DNA of 64,000 nt. Source: Methylibium rhizosphaerae (lineage in GTDB: Bacteria > Pseudomonadota > Gammaproteobacteria > Burkholderiales > Burkholderiaceae_C). The notes under the pieces are model-generated. The model did not search any database. It was not told the origin of the DNA and was given only the letters and a program-made list of their open reading frames with translations. Shown piece after piece: positions 25,558 through 35,100 of the stretch. Positions within the stretch are counted from its first letter, which is position 1. Every line of letters starts with the position of its first letter. The stretch is taken from NCBI RefSeq assembly GCF_006386545.1, contig NZ_SWAR01000029.1:1-64000 (forward strand). Direction: 5' to 3'. Made by a program: the position numbers and the translations under genes.

Positions 25558-26616
25558 TCAAACGAGCTTCTTCAGCAGCTCGGCCTTCTTGGCGTCGAAT
25601 TCTTCCTGCGTGAGGATGCCCTTGGCCTTCAGGTCGCCCAGCTTTTCGAGCGTGGCCATCACGTCTTCGGGCTTCACCCCCACCGAGGCCGCGGCCGCCG
25701 CGGCCTGTGCCGGCGGCACGGCATTGCCGCCCTGCAGGCCTTGCGCGAGGTTCTGCGCCAGCACCTGGCCGAGCGCCACGCCGGCGCCCAGTCCCATCGC
25801 GTCGCCGGCAATGCCGCTGCCCCCGCCGCCCGCGGCCGCGCCTTCGGCGAACTTCGGAATGGCCTGGGCCGTCTGGTACTGCATGAACTTGCCCATGTCG
25901 CCGCCGACCATGCCCATGCCGATCTTCTGGTCGAGGATCTTCTGCAGCTCTTCGGGCAGCGAGACGTTCTGCACCGTCACGCCTTCGAGCTTCAGGCCGA
26001 GTTTCTCGAACGCCGGCGCGGTGACGTTCTTCAGCTGCTCCGCGAACTCGACCTGGTTGGCCGCGAGGTCGAGGAACGGGACGCCGCTGGAGGCCACTGC
26101 ATCGGAGATGTGCTGCAGCATGAGCGCGCGCAGCTGGCCGTCGAGTTCGGCCACGGTGTAGCGCTCGCGCGTGCCGGAGATCTCGGTGTGGAACAGCTTC
26201 GGGTCGGCCACGCGGTAGCTGTAGTTGCCGAAGGCGCGCAGCCGCACGGCGCCGAAGTCCTTGTCGCGGATGGTGACCGGCTGCGTGGTGCCCCAGCGCT
26301 GGTCGACCTGCTGGCGGGTGCTGAAGAAGTAGACATCGCTCTTGAACGGCGACTTGAACAGCTTGTCCCAGTTCTGCAGGTAGGTGAGCACCGGCAGCGT
26401 CTGCGTGGTGAGCGTGTAGCGGCCGGGGCCGAAGACGTCGGCCACCTTGCCCTCGTTGACGAACACCGCCATCTGCGACTCGCGCACGGTGAGCGAGCCG
26501 CCGTACTGGATTTCGCGGTCGGCCACCGGGAAACGCCAGGCCAGCGTGCCGTCGCCCTCCTCGACCCATTCGAGGATGTCGATGAACTGCTTCTTGATGA
26601 AATCCATCAGGGCCAT
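25558..26616 (-). CDS. SPFH-domain protein with C-terminal SHOCT motif (YdjI/virion-core-like)
   Basis: A 352-residue protein. The start MALMDFIKKQFIDILEWVEE and the SPFH core to about residue 220 (YGGSLTVRESQMAVFVNEGK, VFGPGRYTLTTQTLPVL) match the soluble SPFH group annotated as 'virion core protein'. A Gly/Ala-rich linker with AMGLGAGVALGQVLAQNLAQ follows, then a SHOCT motif (LEKLGDLKAKGILTQEEFDA, about 318-337). A good ribosome site (AAAGGAG) precedes the ATG. It is probably the first gene of the minus-strand module down to 20279. SPFH proteins form oligomeric scaffolds at membranes. Confidence 0.88.
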   Translation of the reverse strand: MALMDFIKKQFIDILEWVEEGDGTLAWRFPVADREIQYGGSLTVRESQMAVFVNEGKVADVFGPGRYTLTTQTLPVLTYLQNWDKLFKSPFKSDVYFFSTRQQVDQRWGTTQPVTIRDKDFGAVRLRAFGNYSYRVADPKLFHTEISGTRERYTVAELDGQLRALMLQHISDAVASSGVPFLDLAANQVEFAEQLKNVTAPAFEKLGLKLEGVTVQNVSLPEELQKILDQKIGMGMVGGDMGKFMQYQTAQAIPKFAEGAAAGGGGSGIAGDAMGLGAGVALGQVLAQNLAQGLQGGNAVPPAQAAAAAASVGVKPEDVMATLEKLGDLKAKGILTQEEFDAKKAELLKKLV

Positions 26617-26699
26617 GGCGTACTCCTTTCGAGGAAATGGCGAGCGCGATGATAGGGCAGCCCCCCGGGCCACCCACCCCCCAACAAGTGTGATGCCGC

Positions 26700-27401
26700 T
26701 CAGCCCGCGCGCGCGGCGCGGCCGATGACGCGCGGCCTCATCGCCGGCTCGACGGCCGCGGCCAGCGCCTGCGCGAAGCGCTCGTGCACGCGGTAGGCGC
26801 GCTGCGCGTCCGGGTCGATGCTGGAGATGCGCACCAGCATGCCGTCGAGCATGTGCCCGCGCAGGCCGTGGGCGAGCTGGCGCAGGCGGAAGCTGCCGCC
26901 GTCCTGCACCGCTTCGCTGCCCAGCACCGTCCAGTAGGTGATGGGCTCCGACCGGCCCGGCCGCGTGGCATGCAGCCGCGTCGCGCTCACGTCCTGCCCG
27001 GCGAGCGCCAGCGCCACCCGGTGCAGGCCCTGCACCTTGAAGCCGCCGCCCGCGTAGCAGATCTCCGGGCGGTGAAGCTGCAGCGAGGCCGACTGTTCGG
27101 CGCCATAGGCGATGGACAGCATCACCTGCTCGCCCTCGGGGCCCAGGTACACCCGCTCGAGCACCTGGTCGTAGAAGCCGTAGACCTTGCCCGCCTGGTC
27201 GGCCGGCCGCACGAACATGTCGCGTGCCGCGTCGACCTGCCAGCCGCCCATGGCCCGCGGGAACACGTCTTCCAGCCGGATGGCCAGCGCCGCCGCCTCG
27301 GCCGCCGAACGCCTGGGCTTGGCCACCTCGGCCAGCACCGCGGCCCCGGCCATGCCGGCCACCAGCGCCAGCGCCTTGCGTCGCGTGGCATCGAGCGTCA
27401 T
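26700..27401 (-). CDS. epsI: EpsI family exosortase-associated protein
   Basis: A 233-residue EpsI-type protein. A Tat-like or plain signal segment (ATRRKALALVAGMAGAAVLA) precedes the EpsI core, with VFPRAMGGWQVD, GKVYGFYDQVLERVYL, LQLHRPEICYAGGGF (family His/Cys region) and EPITYWTVLGS. It overlaps the exosortase gene by four bases. In methanolan-type EPS clusters EpsI is encoded beside or fused to exosortase B; its chemistry is not established. Confidence 0.88.
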   Translation of the reverse strand: MTLDATRRKALALVAGMAGAAVLAEVAKPRRSAAEAAALAIRLEDVFPRAMGGWQVDAARDMFVRPADQAGKVYGFYDQVLERVYLGPEGEQVMLSIAYGAEQSASLQLHRPEICYAGGGFKVQGLHRVALALAGQDVSATRLHATRPGRSEPITYWTVLGSEAVQDGGSFRLRQLAHGLRGHMLDGMLVRISSIDPDAQRAYRVHERFAQALAAAVEPAMRPRVIGRAARAG

Positions 27402-28315
27402 TCGCGCCACCTCGCGGGCAGCACCAGGCCGAGCAGCCGGTCCACCGAGAAGATCAGCAGCAGCGCCACGAAGAACAGCAGCAGGCCGGCGAAGCTGTGC
27501 ACGAAGCCCTGGCCGGCCTCGTCGCCGAAGTAGTAGGTGATGAGCACCAGCGTGATCACCCGCACGACGTTCGCGCAGAAGGACACCGGCACCACCAGCA
27601 GCGCCAGCGCCGCGCTGCGCTGCCAGGCGCGGTAGTCGAGCAGCTGGGTGTACAGCAACCCCAGCGCCTCGAGCGTGAACATGGTGTGCAGCCCGGCGCA
27701 GGCCTCGGCCACCAGCAGCTGGTACTGGCCGATGGTGATGACGACCCCGGTGCGTCCGATCGTGTAGCCGCTCCAGTACAGCAGCGTCGTGGCCACCGCC
27801 GACACGGCCTCCTTCATGGGACCGGTGAGCGTCTGCACCACGGTGTAGGGCAGCGGAATCACGAACAGCAGGAAGAACAGCGCGAACCACACCAGGCGCA
27901 CCGCCGCCCAGCCCTTGAAGGCGAGCAGCACCGAGGCGAACACCAGCAGCTGCGACACGAGCTCCAGCCGCAGGAAGTGCTGCGAGCGGCCGAACACATA
28001 CAGCAGCAGGCCCACCACCAGCAGCGACCCCGCGGCCCAGGGCGCGGGCGCCGGCGGCAGGCGTGCCAGGGCTTCACGGCGGCGCCACACCAGCCAGACC
28101 GCCACGCCGGCGATCAGCGGCTCATGCCCCTGGCTGTCGGCGGCCTTGCTGCCGGCGAGGAAGTCCCAGTAGGTGGGCAGGTACAGCAGGCCGAGCCCGA
28201 GCAGCACCACGAACAGCGCGAGGCGGTCCACGCCGCCCGGCAGCCACGGGGACACCGCGGCGAACGGCTGGCCTTGCGCAGGCAATGTGGAATCGGGCCC
28301 GGTGGCGGCGCTCAT
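27398..28315 (-). CDS. xrtB: Exosortase B (XrtB)
   Basis: A 305-residue polytopic transpeptidase with about eight membrane helices. The catalytic triad is visible: Cys206 in LLVAEACAGLHTMF, Arg252 in CANVVRVITL and His273 in GFVHSFAG. By family analogy it cleaves the PEP-CTERM sorting signal on the outer face of the inner membrane; the protein at 29406 is the obvious local substrate. EpsI overlaps its end and EpsD lies 11 bases upstream, so the three look cotranscribed. Confidence 0.94.
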   Translation of the reverse strand: MSAATGPDSTLPAQGQPFAAVSPWLPGGVDRLALFVVLLGLGLLYLPTYWDFLAGSKAADSQGHEPLIAGVAVWLVWRRREALARLPPAPAPWAAGSLLVVGLLLYVFGRSQHFLRLELVSQLLVFASVLLAFKGWAAVRLVWFALFFLLFVIPLPYTVVQTLTGPMKEAVSAVATTLLYWSGYTIGRTGVVITIGQYQLLVAEACAGLHTMFTLEALGLLYTQLLDYRAWQRSAALALLVVPVSFCANVVRVITLVLITYYFGDEAGQGFVHSFAGLLLFFVALLLIFSVDRLLGLVLPARWRE

Positions 28316-28326
28316 CGCGTGTGCGC

Positions 28327-29217
28327 TCAGCGAGAAGCAGCAGAGGCCGCCCCGGCCGGCGCGAAGTTGCCGACGTATTCGATGCGGGCGGCGTCTCGCA
28401 CGGCCTTCATGCCCTGCTTCACCAGCTCACGCTTGCGCTCGAGCACCAGGTGCCCCTGGATCGCGCGCTTGGCGGTTTCACGGTCCACCGGGGCGGGCTG
28501 CGCCTGCAGCACCGTGAGCACGCGGGCACCGCCCGGCGTGGGGATCACGAGGTTTTGCCCGGGGTTCAGATCGGACAGTGCGGCCAGCACCGGCAGCGGC
28601 AGGCTCTCGGCCGCCAGCGTGGCCTGGCGCGCACCGAAGCGCAGCCCGGCCGCGCGCAGGATCTCCGCCGGCTGAGCGGCACCCTCGGCAGCCTTCAGCT
28701 TCGGCTGCACCTCGGCCAGTTGCGCCTCGGTGGCCTCCACGCCCAGCTCCTGCACGGTGTAGAGCTTGCGCTGGGCAAACAGCGCCGGGTTGGCGTCGAA
28801 GTAGCGCTCGATCTCGTCGGTGCTGGGCTGCCCGGCCTTTTCGGCCAGGCTGTCCTGGTAGGCCCGTGCGAGCACTTCGCGCCGGGCCATCTCGATGGCC
28901 TGCACGACCCGAGGGTCCTGGTCGAGGCCATGCTGGCGTGCCGCCTGCGCGGCGAGTTCCTGCTCGACCAGCGTGTCGAGCAGGCGCTGCTTCTGCGCCT
29001 CGGCCTGCTCGGGCGGCACGGCCTGCTGCCGGCCCAGCAGCAGGTCGACCTGGTGCAGCGAGATCTCGCCGTCGTTGACCTTGACGGCCACCTGCGATGC
29101 AGCCTTGGGCGCTTCCTTGTTGCAGCCCGACAGCACGACCATCAGGGCCGCCGCGGCAGAAGACAGCAGCAGGTTGCGAGCGCGGGATCGAACCGCAAGA
29201 GAACCGTGACTCGACAT
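28327..29217 (-). CDS. epsD: EpsD family peptidyl-prolyl cis-trans isomerase lipoprotein
   Basis: A 296-residue SurA/PpiC-like protein with a lipobox (MVVLSGCNKE, Cys32). The N-terminal chaperone region contains VNDGEISLHQVDLLLGRQQ and the PPIase-like region starts near 150 (LYTVQELGVEATEAQL). EpsD proteins accompany exosortase B in exopolysaccharide clusters and are thought to assist export of secreted or PEP-CTERM proteins. The start ATG at 29217 precedes the signal peptide. Confidence 0.88.
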   Translation of the reverse strand: MSSHGSLAVRSRARNLLLSSAAAALMVVLSGCNKEAPKAASQVAVKVNDGEISLHQVDLLLGRQQAVPPEQAEAQKQRLLDTLVEQELAAQAARQHGLDQDPRVVQAIEMARREVLARAYQDSLAEKAGQPSTDEIERYFDANPALFAQRKLYTVQELGVEATEAQLAEVQPKLKAAEGAAQPAEILRAAGLRFGARQATLAAESLPLPVLAALSDLNPGQNLVIPTPGGARVLTVLQAQPAPVDRETAKRAIQGHLVLERKRELVKQGMKAVRDAARIEYVGNFAPAGAASAASR

Positions 29218-29347
29218 GGATGCAAGCGCCTCGTTGACCACCAAACACCAGCGTAGCCGCCGCCTGCGGCGCGGGCACTCCCCATACGGGGGGCGGCGCG
29301 CATGCGTCGGGCAGGAACGTGACATGTGCCACGCCCTGCGCAGCGGA

Positions 29348-29377
29348 CAAAAAGAAAGCGGGCCCTGGAGCCCGCTT
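29348..29377 (-). terminator. Rho-independent terminator of the PEP-CTERM gene
   Basis: On the minus strand AAGCGGGC-TCCAGG-GCCCGCTT forms an 8-bp GC-rich stem followed by a T-rich run (TCTTTTTG), about 29 bases after the stop at 29406. The PEP-CTERM protein can thus be expressed separately from the epsD-xrtB-epsI genes downstream. Confidence 0.8.
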
Positions 29378-29405
29378 CTGTTCGTGCGTGAGAGCGCCGG
29401 GGCGA

Positions 29406-29918
29406 TCAGCGCTTCGGCTGCTGTTTCTGCTTGCGGCGGCGCGCCGCCCAGCCCACGGCGCCCAGGCCGAGCAGCATCATGGCGTAGGTCTCGGGCTCGG
29501 GCACCGCACCGGCGATCACGCCCGAATAGGCGCCGCCGAACATGCCGGTCACGTTGCCGTTGATGGCCAGCGTGTAGTTGCCCGAAGAGATGTTGGCGAA
29601 GGCGAAGCCGTCGGAGGCGACGTTGTCGGTCAGCCAGCCGCTGATGCCGCTGCCGGACAGTCCCACGGAGAAGATGTTCACGTCGAACCACGGACCGAAG
29701 TCCAGCGTCAGCGTGCCGCCCACCACGTCACGCGCCTGACTCAGCGAGAAGGTGTAGTAGTCGGTGAAGCTCGACACCGGAGTGAGGAACACGTTGCCAA
29801 AATAGGCAGCCCGATCCGTCAGTGGTCCCAGGGCCTCCGTCTTGGCCGATGCGGGTGATGCGGCAGCCAATGCCAGCAACGCAGTGGAGAGTGCGGCGAC
29901 GATGGGTTTGATACGCAT
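29406..29918 (-). CDS. FxDxF-type PEP-CTERM sorting-domain protein
   Basis: A 170-residue secreted protein. It has a Sec signal peptide (MRIKPIVAALSTALLALAAA, cut near ASA), a beta-rich body with FTDYYTFSLS near residue 51 (the F-x-D-x-Y/F motif naming this group), and a terminal VPEPETYAMMLLGLGAVGWA followed by ARRRK. That tail is the exosortase signal: PEP motif, hydrophobic helix, basic end. XrtB at 27398 is the likely processing enzyme. The molecular role is unknown; the group is linked to exopolysaccharide and floc formation. A ribosome site AGGAG precedes the start. Confidence 0.92.
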   Translation of the reverse strand: MRIKPIVAALSTALLALAAASPASAKTEALGPLTDRAAYFGNVFLTPVSSFTDYYTFSLSQARDVVGGTLTLDFGPWFDVNIFSVGLSGSGISGWLTDNVASDGFAFANISSGNYTLAINGNVTGMFGGAYSGVIAGAVPEPETYAMMLLGLGAVGWAARRRKQKQQPKR

Positions 29919-30055
29919 GGGACAACTCCTGGGGTTTATGGTCCACGAGCGTGACGGCTCGAAGTTGTTTCAGTTTGTCGCCAGACCCCCTAGTTCAACC
30001 ACCCCGTGCTTCGGGGGTGTGGCGCATGGAAATGGGGGTGTCGGCCCCGCGGAGC

Positions 30056-30071
30056 CCCGGGTTAACCCGGG
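30056..30071. repeat. Perfect 16-bp palindrome upstream of the ubiH-like gene
   Basis: CCCGGGTTAACCCGGG is perfectly self-complementary and lies 30 bases before the ATG at 30102. The centre GTTAAC is AT-richer than the arms. It could be an operator or a cruciform-forming site. The rest of the 183-base gap holds only a short CACCCC/GGGGTG hairpin near 30000. Confidence 0.4.
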
Positions 30072-30101
30072 AAGTCGATCCGAACATCGCACAGAGGCCT
30101 C

Positions 30102-31301
30102 ATGAACCCTATCGCTTCATCCCTGCAAATAGCAGTTGTCGGTGCCGGCCCGGTGGGCCTGGCCCTCGCCCTGCATGCCGCGCGCAGCCTGCCGGGCGCG
30201 CAGATCACGCTGTTCGATGCCCGGCCCGCGGAACACGACATCTCGGGCGACCCGCGCACGCTGGCGCTGTCGCTGGGCAGCGTGCAGGAGCTCGAGCGCC
30301 TGGGCGTGTGGCCGTCCATCGCCCCCGCGAGCGAGGCCATTGCCGCGGTGCACGTGTCGCAGCAGCAGCCGGCACTGATGGGGCTGGCGCCCGAGCCCGA
30401 GGTGCTGATCCGTGCCGTCGACGAAGCCGTGCCGCAGCTGGGTGCGGTGGCCACCTACGGCGCCATCGTGGCGCCGCTGCAGGCGGCCTGGCTCGCCGCA
30501 GCCGGGCGCGAGCCGGAGCGCCTGCGCAGCCGCTTCGGGGCCAAGGTGTCGGCACTCAAGCCTCTGGCCGATGGCGTGGAGGTGGATGCCGGCATCGCCG
30601 AACGCTTCGACCTCGCGGTGGTGGCCGAGGGCGGCGTCTTCACCGACCAGGTCCGCAAGGCGCTCAGCCGCGACTACCACCAGACCGCCTGGGTGGGGCA
30701 GGTCACGCTGGCCGCGCCGCATGGCGGCTGCGCCTTCGAGCGCTTCACCACCCAGGGCCCGGCCGCGCTGCTGCCGCTGCCGCGCAAGGAGCAGCAGCAT
30801 CGTGCCGCGCTGGTGTGGTGCGTGGACAGCGACGACGACCCGGTGCGCGAGCTCGACGACGCGCAGCGCCTGGTGGTGCTCAACAGCCTGTTCCACGAAA
30901 GGGTCGGGCTGCTCACCGGCGTGTCGGCGCTGAAGGCGTTTCCGCTCGGGCTCAATGCCGAGCGCACCCTGGTGCAAGGCCGCACCGTGCGCATCGGCAA
31001 TGCGGCGCAGACCCTGCACCCGGTGGCCGGACAGGGCCTGAACCTGGGGCTGCGCGACGTGCACGAGCTGGTCCATGCGCTGCGGCGCGCGTCGTCGGTC
31101 GACGCCGCACTGCGCAAGGTGGAATGGCAGCGCGGCCCCGACCGCTGGACGCTGATCGCGGCGACCGACTTCCTGGCGCGCAGCTTCACCTGGCAGCTGC
31201 CGGGCTTGTCGACGGCACGCGGGCTGGGTCTCGCCGCGCTGCAGCGGCTCGGGCCGGTGAAGTCGCGCCTGGCGCGACAGATGATGTTCGGATGGCGCTG
31301 A
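30102..31301 (+). CDS. FAD-dependent monooxygenase, UbiH/UbiF/VisC family
   Basis: A 399-residue flavin hydroxylase related to those of ubiquinone ring synthesis. The FAD Rossmann motif is VVGAGPVGLALALHAA (about 11-26), ISGDPRTLALS is the second family motif, and RIGNAAQTLHPVAGQGLNLG (about 298-317) is the second FAD motif, with GN in place of the common GD. The specific ring position cannot be assigned from sequence. In related genomes a ubiH-type gene often follows pepP (from memory); here it stands alone between the PEP-CTERM and nitrilase genes. Confidence 0.85.
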   Translation: MNPIASSLQIAVVGAGPVGLALALHAARSLPGAQITLFDARPAEHDISGDPRTLALSLGSVQELERLGVWPSIAPASEAIAAVHVSQQQPALMGLAPEPEVLIRAVDEAVPQLGAVATYGAIVAPLQAAWLAAAGREPERLRSRFGAKVSALKPLADGVEVDAGIAERFDLAVVAEGGVFTDQVRKALSRDYHQTAWVGQVTLAAPHGGCAFERFTTQGPAALLPLPRKEQQHRAALVWCVDSDDDPVRELDDAQRLVVLNSLFHERVGLLTGVSALKAFPLGLNAERTLVQGRTVRIGNAAQTLHPVAGQGLNLGLRDVHELVHALRRASSVDAALRKVEWQRGPDRWTLIAATDFLARSFTWQLPGLSTARGLGLAALQRLGPVKSRLARQMMFGWR

Positions 31302-31313
31302 CGCCCCTCGCGC

Positions 31314-32156
31314 CTACAGCACCCGGTGCGCGAGCGCGGGGAGCTGACTGCGGACCTGTGTGAGCCGCTGGCGCGTCATCTCGCCCATCACCACGCCCGG
31401 GCCCTCGGCCTGCACGGCCAGCACCTCGCCCCACGGATCCACCAGCATCGAGTGGCCCCAGGTGCGCCGGCCGTTCTCGTGGCGTCCGCCCTGGGCGGGT
31501 GCGAGCACGTAGCACTGGTTCTCGACCGCGCGGGCGCGTAGCAGCAGCTCCCAGTGCGCCTGCCCGGTCGGGTAGGTGAAGGCCGCGGGCACGACGATGA
31601 GGTCGCACGGGTCGGGGCGCATCAGCGCGCGGTACAGCTCGGGAAAGCGCAGGTCGTAGCAGACCGACAGGCCCGTGCGGTAGCGTTCGCCGTCACGCGC
31701 ATGCGCCTCGAAGGCTCGCGGCTCGCTTCCTGCGCGCAGGGTGGCTGCCTCGTCGTAGCGGCGCTCGCCGTCGTCGAAGCAGAACAGGTGCACCTTGTCG
31801 TAGCGCGCGGCGCGCTCGCCGTCGGGGCCGTAGACGAGCGTCGTGTTGAGCGCCCGGCAGTCGGCGGCCGTGCTGTCGTGGGCAACGCCGTCGAGCCGCA
31901 GCGGCAGGGTCCCGCCCACCAGCCAGACGCCGTGCTCGCGCGCCGCCGCTGACAGCATGCCCTGGATCGGCCCGTCACCGTCGGCCTCGGCCATCGCGAG
32001 CTTGTCGCGGTCCTTGTGGCCCATGAGGCAGAAGTACTCGGGCAGCGCCACCAGTTCGGCCCCCTGGCCGGCGGCCTGCGCGATGAGCGTGCGGGCGGTG
32101 TCGAGGTTGTCGTCCACCCGCGGCGTGGCAACCATCTGCAAGGCGGCAATCTTCAT
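31314..32156 (-). CDS. Carbon-nitrogen hydrolase (Nit2/omega-amidase-like nitrilase superfamily)
   Basis: A 280-residue enzyme with the complete nitrilase-superfamily triad: Glu40 in LPEYF, Lys121 in YDKVHLFCFDDG and Cys166 in SVCYDLRFPELYR. The opening MKIAALQMVATPRVDDNL and the length match the Nit1/Nit2 branch, which repairs deaminated glutathione or hydrolyses omega-amides; which substrate applies is unclear. It converges with the ubiH-like gene and lies 18 bases after yhdP on the same strand. Confidence 0.9.
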   Translation of the reverse strand: MKIAALQMVATPRVDDNLDTARTLIAQAAGQGAELVALPEYFCLMGHKDRDKLAMAEADGDGPIQGMLSAAAREHGVWLVGGTLPLRLDGVAHDSTAADCRALNTTLVYGPDGERAARYDKVHLFCFDDGERRYDEAATLRAGSEPRAFEAHARDGERYRTGLSVCYDLRFPELYRALMRPDPCDLIVVPAAFTYPTGQAHWELLLRARAVENQCYVLAPAQGGRHENGRRTWGHSMLVDPWGEVLAVQAEGPGVVMGEMTRQRLTQVRSQLPALAHRVL

Positions 32157-32174
32157 GGCTCTGGCTCCTGCGAA

Positions 32175-35100
32175 TCAACGCGCCGGCGACGAGGCGGCCG
32201 GCGGCGGCTCCAGCGACGGTACCGCATCGCCCGCCTTGCGCTCGACACGATCGACCTTGGGGTCGCTCCAGGAGCCGGTGACCCTGAATTCGCGCGTGCC
32301 CGCCTCGATGAGCGGGCGGCGCAGGAACAGCTGGCCGAGGAAGGTGCCCAGGCCGATGGCGGGGTTGATGACGGCATAGGCCAGCGATGCGGCGCCCGCG
32401 TTGATCTCGGGCACCACCCACACCCGCAGGTCCTGGGTCTCGCGGCCGATGTCGGCCTCGCCTTCCATCAGCACCACCGCCTGCACGCCCCGCATGCGCA
32501 GGTTGTTGGTGCGCGCCACGCCGTTGGCGATGTTGACGTGGCCGGAGACGTTGTCGAAGCTGAAACCTTCCTGGAACACGTCGCGGAAGTCCAGCAGGAA
32601 ACGCCGCGGCAGCGACTGCAGGCTCAGCACCGACAGTAGCTTGGCTGCGCCGGCATCGGCCTTGAGGAACTGGCCTTCGTCGATGGCGATCTGCACGCTG
32701 CCGGCCAGGCTCGCGTAGTCGGGCGAGAGCGGCGAACCCAGCCAGGACACCTGACCCGACAGCTTGCCCTTGCCGCCACGCAGCGTGCCGGGCAGTTGCA
32801 GCCGCGTCAGGAAGGCGCCGCTGTCAGCGAGGTCGAGCTTGAAGTCCATCACCGCACGGCGGCGGGCCGGCGCGGCCGCGCGCGCTGCTGCGCCGCCGGC
32901 CTCGGCCGACATGCCCCACTGGCCGGTCGCGGTGAGCCGCGCCTCGGGTGCGATGAGGTTGAGCTTGGTCAGGCGCCATTCGCGCGCGCCGTCGGCGCCG
33001 CTGGCGGCAGCGCGGTTCGATGCCTCGACCTCGACTCGCCCCAGGCGCTTGCCGCGCAGCTCGAAGTCGTCGACCACGATGTCGAGCGCCGGCATGCTGC
33101 TGGGCGACGGGTCGAGCAGCGACTCCACCGCCTCGACCTCGCTGCGCGGCAGCGACAGCCGCGCCAGCCGCGCATACACGCGCCCGGCCTCGCCGCCCAG
33201 GCGGCCCGGCGGCGTGTATTCGGCGTGACCGCTGAGCTGGTCGGCCTCGACATTGGCCCGCCACACGCCGTCCTGCTCCGACAGCCCCGCCACCACCCGG
33301 GTGAGCCGGCGGCCGCCGGCCTTGAGGTCCTGCGTGCGCAGCGCGATCTGCACCGGCAGGTAGGGGTTGTTGTACGAGCCGGCCGATGCGGCATCGCCGC
33401 CGGCAGCCGGGGCGCTGCCTCCCTGCACCTTGTCGAGCAGCGCCTGCCAGGCGTCGATATCGAGGCTGGGCAGCTGCACCGCCGCCTGCACGCCCGTCGC
33501 CGGCGAGGGCGCCGCCTCGCCGATGCCCACGCCGCCGCGCAGCACCGCCGGCGTGCTGCCGGAGACGTCGCGCAGGTAGTGGGCCTGCACGAGCTGGCCG
33601 AGGCTGAACCGCAGCTGGTCGCGGCCGCCGGCCTGCGCATCGGCCAGCGGCACCGCATGCAGCTCCAGCGGCAGCGCCTGTTCGGCCGGCTTGCGCAGCG
33701 GCGCAGGCAGGTCGAGCGCAAGGCCGGCCAGCGAGCTGCTGAGGTCCACCTGCGGGCGCCCCTGCGGGAATGCGATGCCGAGGCGGTAGCTGGTCTGGCC
33801 GCTCATCTGCGTGGCCAGCCGCGCCAGCGGCCCGAGCTCGGTGGCCCGGCGCAGGCCTTCGGCCGTCACGCTGCCCTGGCCGGTCAACCTCAGCACGCCG
33901 CCTGCCGGCTGCCCGCCCTCGAACTGCAGGTCGCCGCCCAGCACGCGGGCGCCGCCGCCCGTGATGGCAAAGCTCTGCTGGGTGAAGTCGATGCGCGCAC
34001 GTGCCGCCGCCATCAGCGGCACGTCGGGCCGCAGGCGCACGTCGTTGCCGGCCAGCTGCAGCCGGCCCGCCACGGTGGTGTCGTGGCCGCGCGAAAGCGG
34101 GATGTTGAGCGACAGCTGCAGCTCGGTGGCGCCGCTGCCGGTGGCGCTGTCGAGCGCGCCGCCGATCCAGTGGGCGACCGGTGTGAGCTGCACATAGCGC
34201 AATGCATCGGCCAGCGGGCCGCGGCCCTGGCCGCCGATGGACAGCGTCGCGTCGTGGTCGAGCTGGCGGATGCCGCCGCTCACCTTGTGCAGCTCGAAGC
34301 CGCCGCTGCCCACGTCGCCCAGCCGCGCCGAGGCATTGCGGATCTCCATCGAGCGGCGATCGAAGATCAACTCGCCGCGCAGCTGATCGAACGCCGGCCA
34401 GGCCCCATGCTCGCCGCCCGGCGGCTGGTTGGGCTCGCCGGGCATGTAGGCAAGGCGGGCGTTCTCGATGCGCGCAGCGATGCGGAACTCACCCGGCAGG
34501 GGCGCTGGCGGCGCTGCACCCGGCACCGCCCCTGCCGGCTGGCCGAAGGGGAAGTCCGCCAGGTCGCCCTTGACGCGGAACAGCACGGCACTGGCCGTGC
34601 CGCCCTGCACCGCGCGCGCCACGTAGTGGCGGGTCGACTCCGGAATGCCCAGCGGCAGGTAGCGGGCGATGGCGGTGGCGCGGGCACGCGTGAGCTTGCC
34701 GTTGAGGTCGAGCAGGCCGGGCAGACGCTGCCCGCGGCCATGGCCGCTGCCCGCGCCGCTGCGCCAGGCGGCATCGAACTCGCCTTCCGCGTCTGCGTTG
34801 GCGAAGCGCAGGCCCTTCACGTTCACTTCCACCTGCCGTGCCGCGTCGCGCCGGGGCTGGCTCAGGCGCCAGCTCACCGACGTGGAGAGCCGGTCGAGCG
34901 CCACCACCGGCAGCTCGAACACGCCGGGGAATTCGAGCGCGCCGTCGGCCAGGCTCAGGCGGGCATCGCCGCCCTGCTCGGTGGCGGTGAACTCGATGTC
35001 GGCATTGCGCAGCCCCGGACGCCCGGCCCAGTGACCGGGCCGCGGCGCGCTGGCCGGCAGGTCGATCGGCGCCACGCTGCCGTCCCACTCGGGCGGCATG

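Noticed and set aside
29999-30018. ACCCCG/CGGGGT hairpin as a terminator
   Set aside because: The stem is short, there is no T-run, and it lies upstream of both divergent genes, so nothing needs terminating there.
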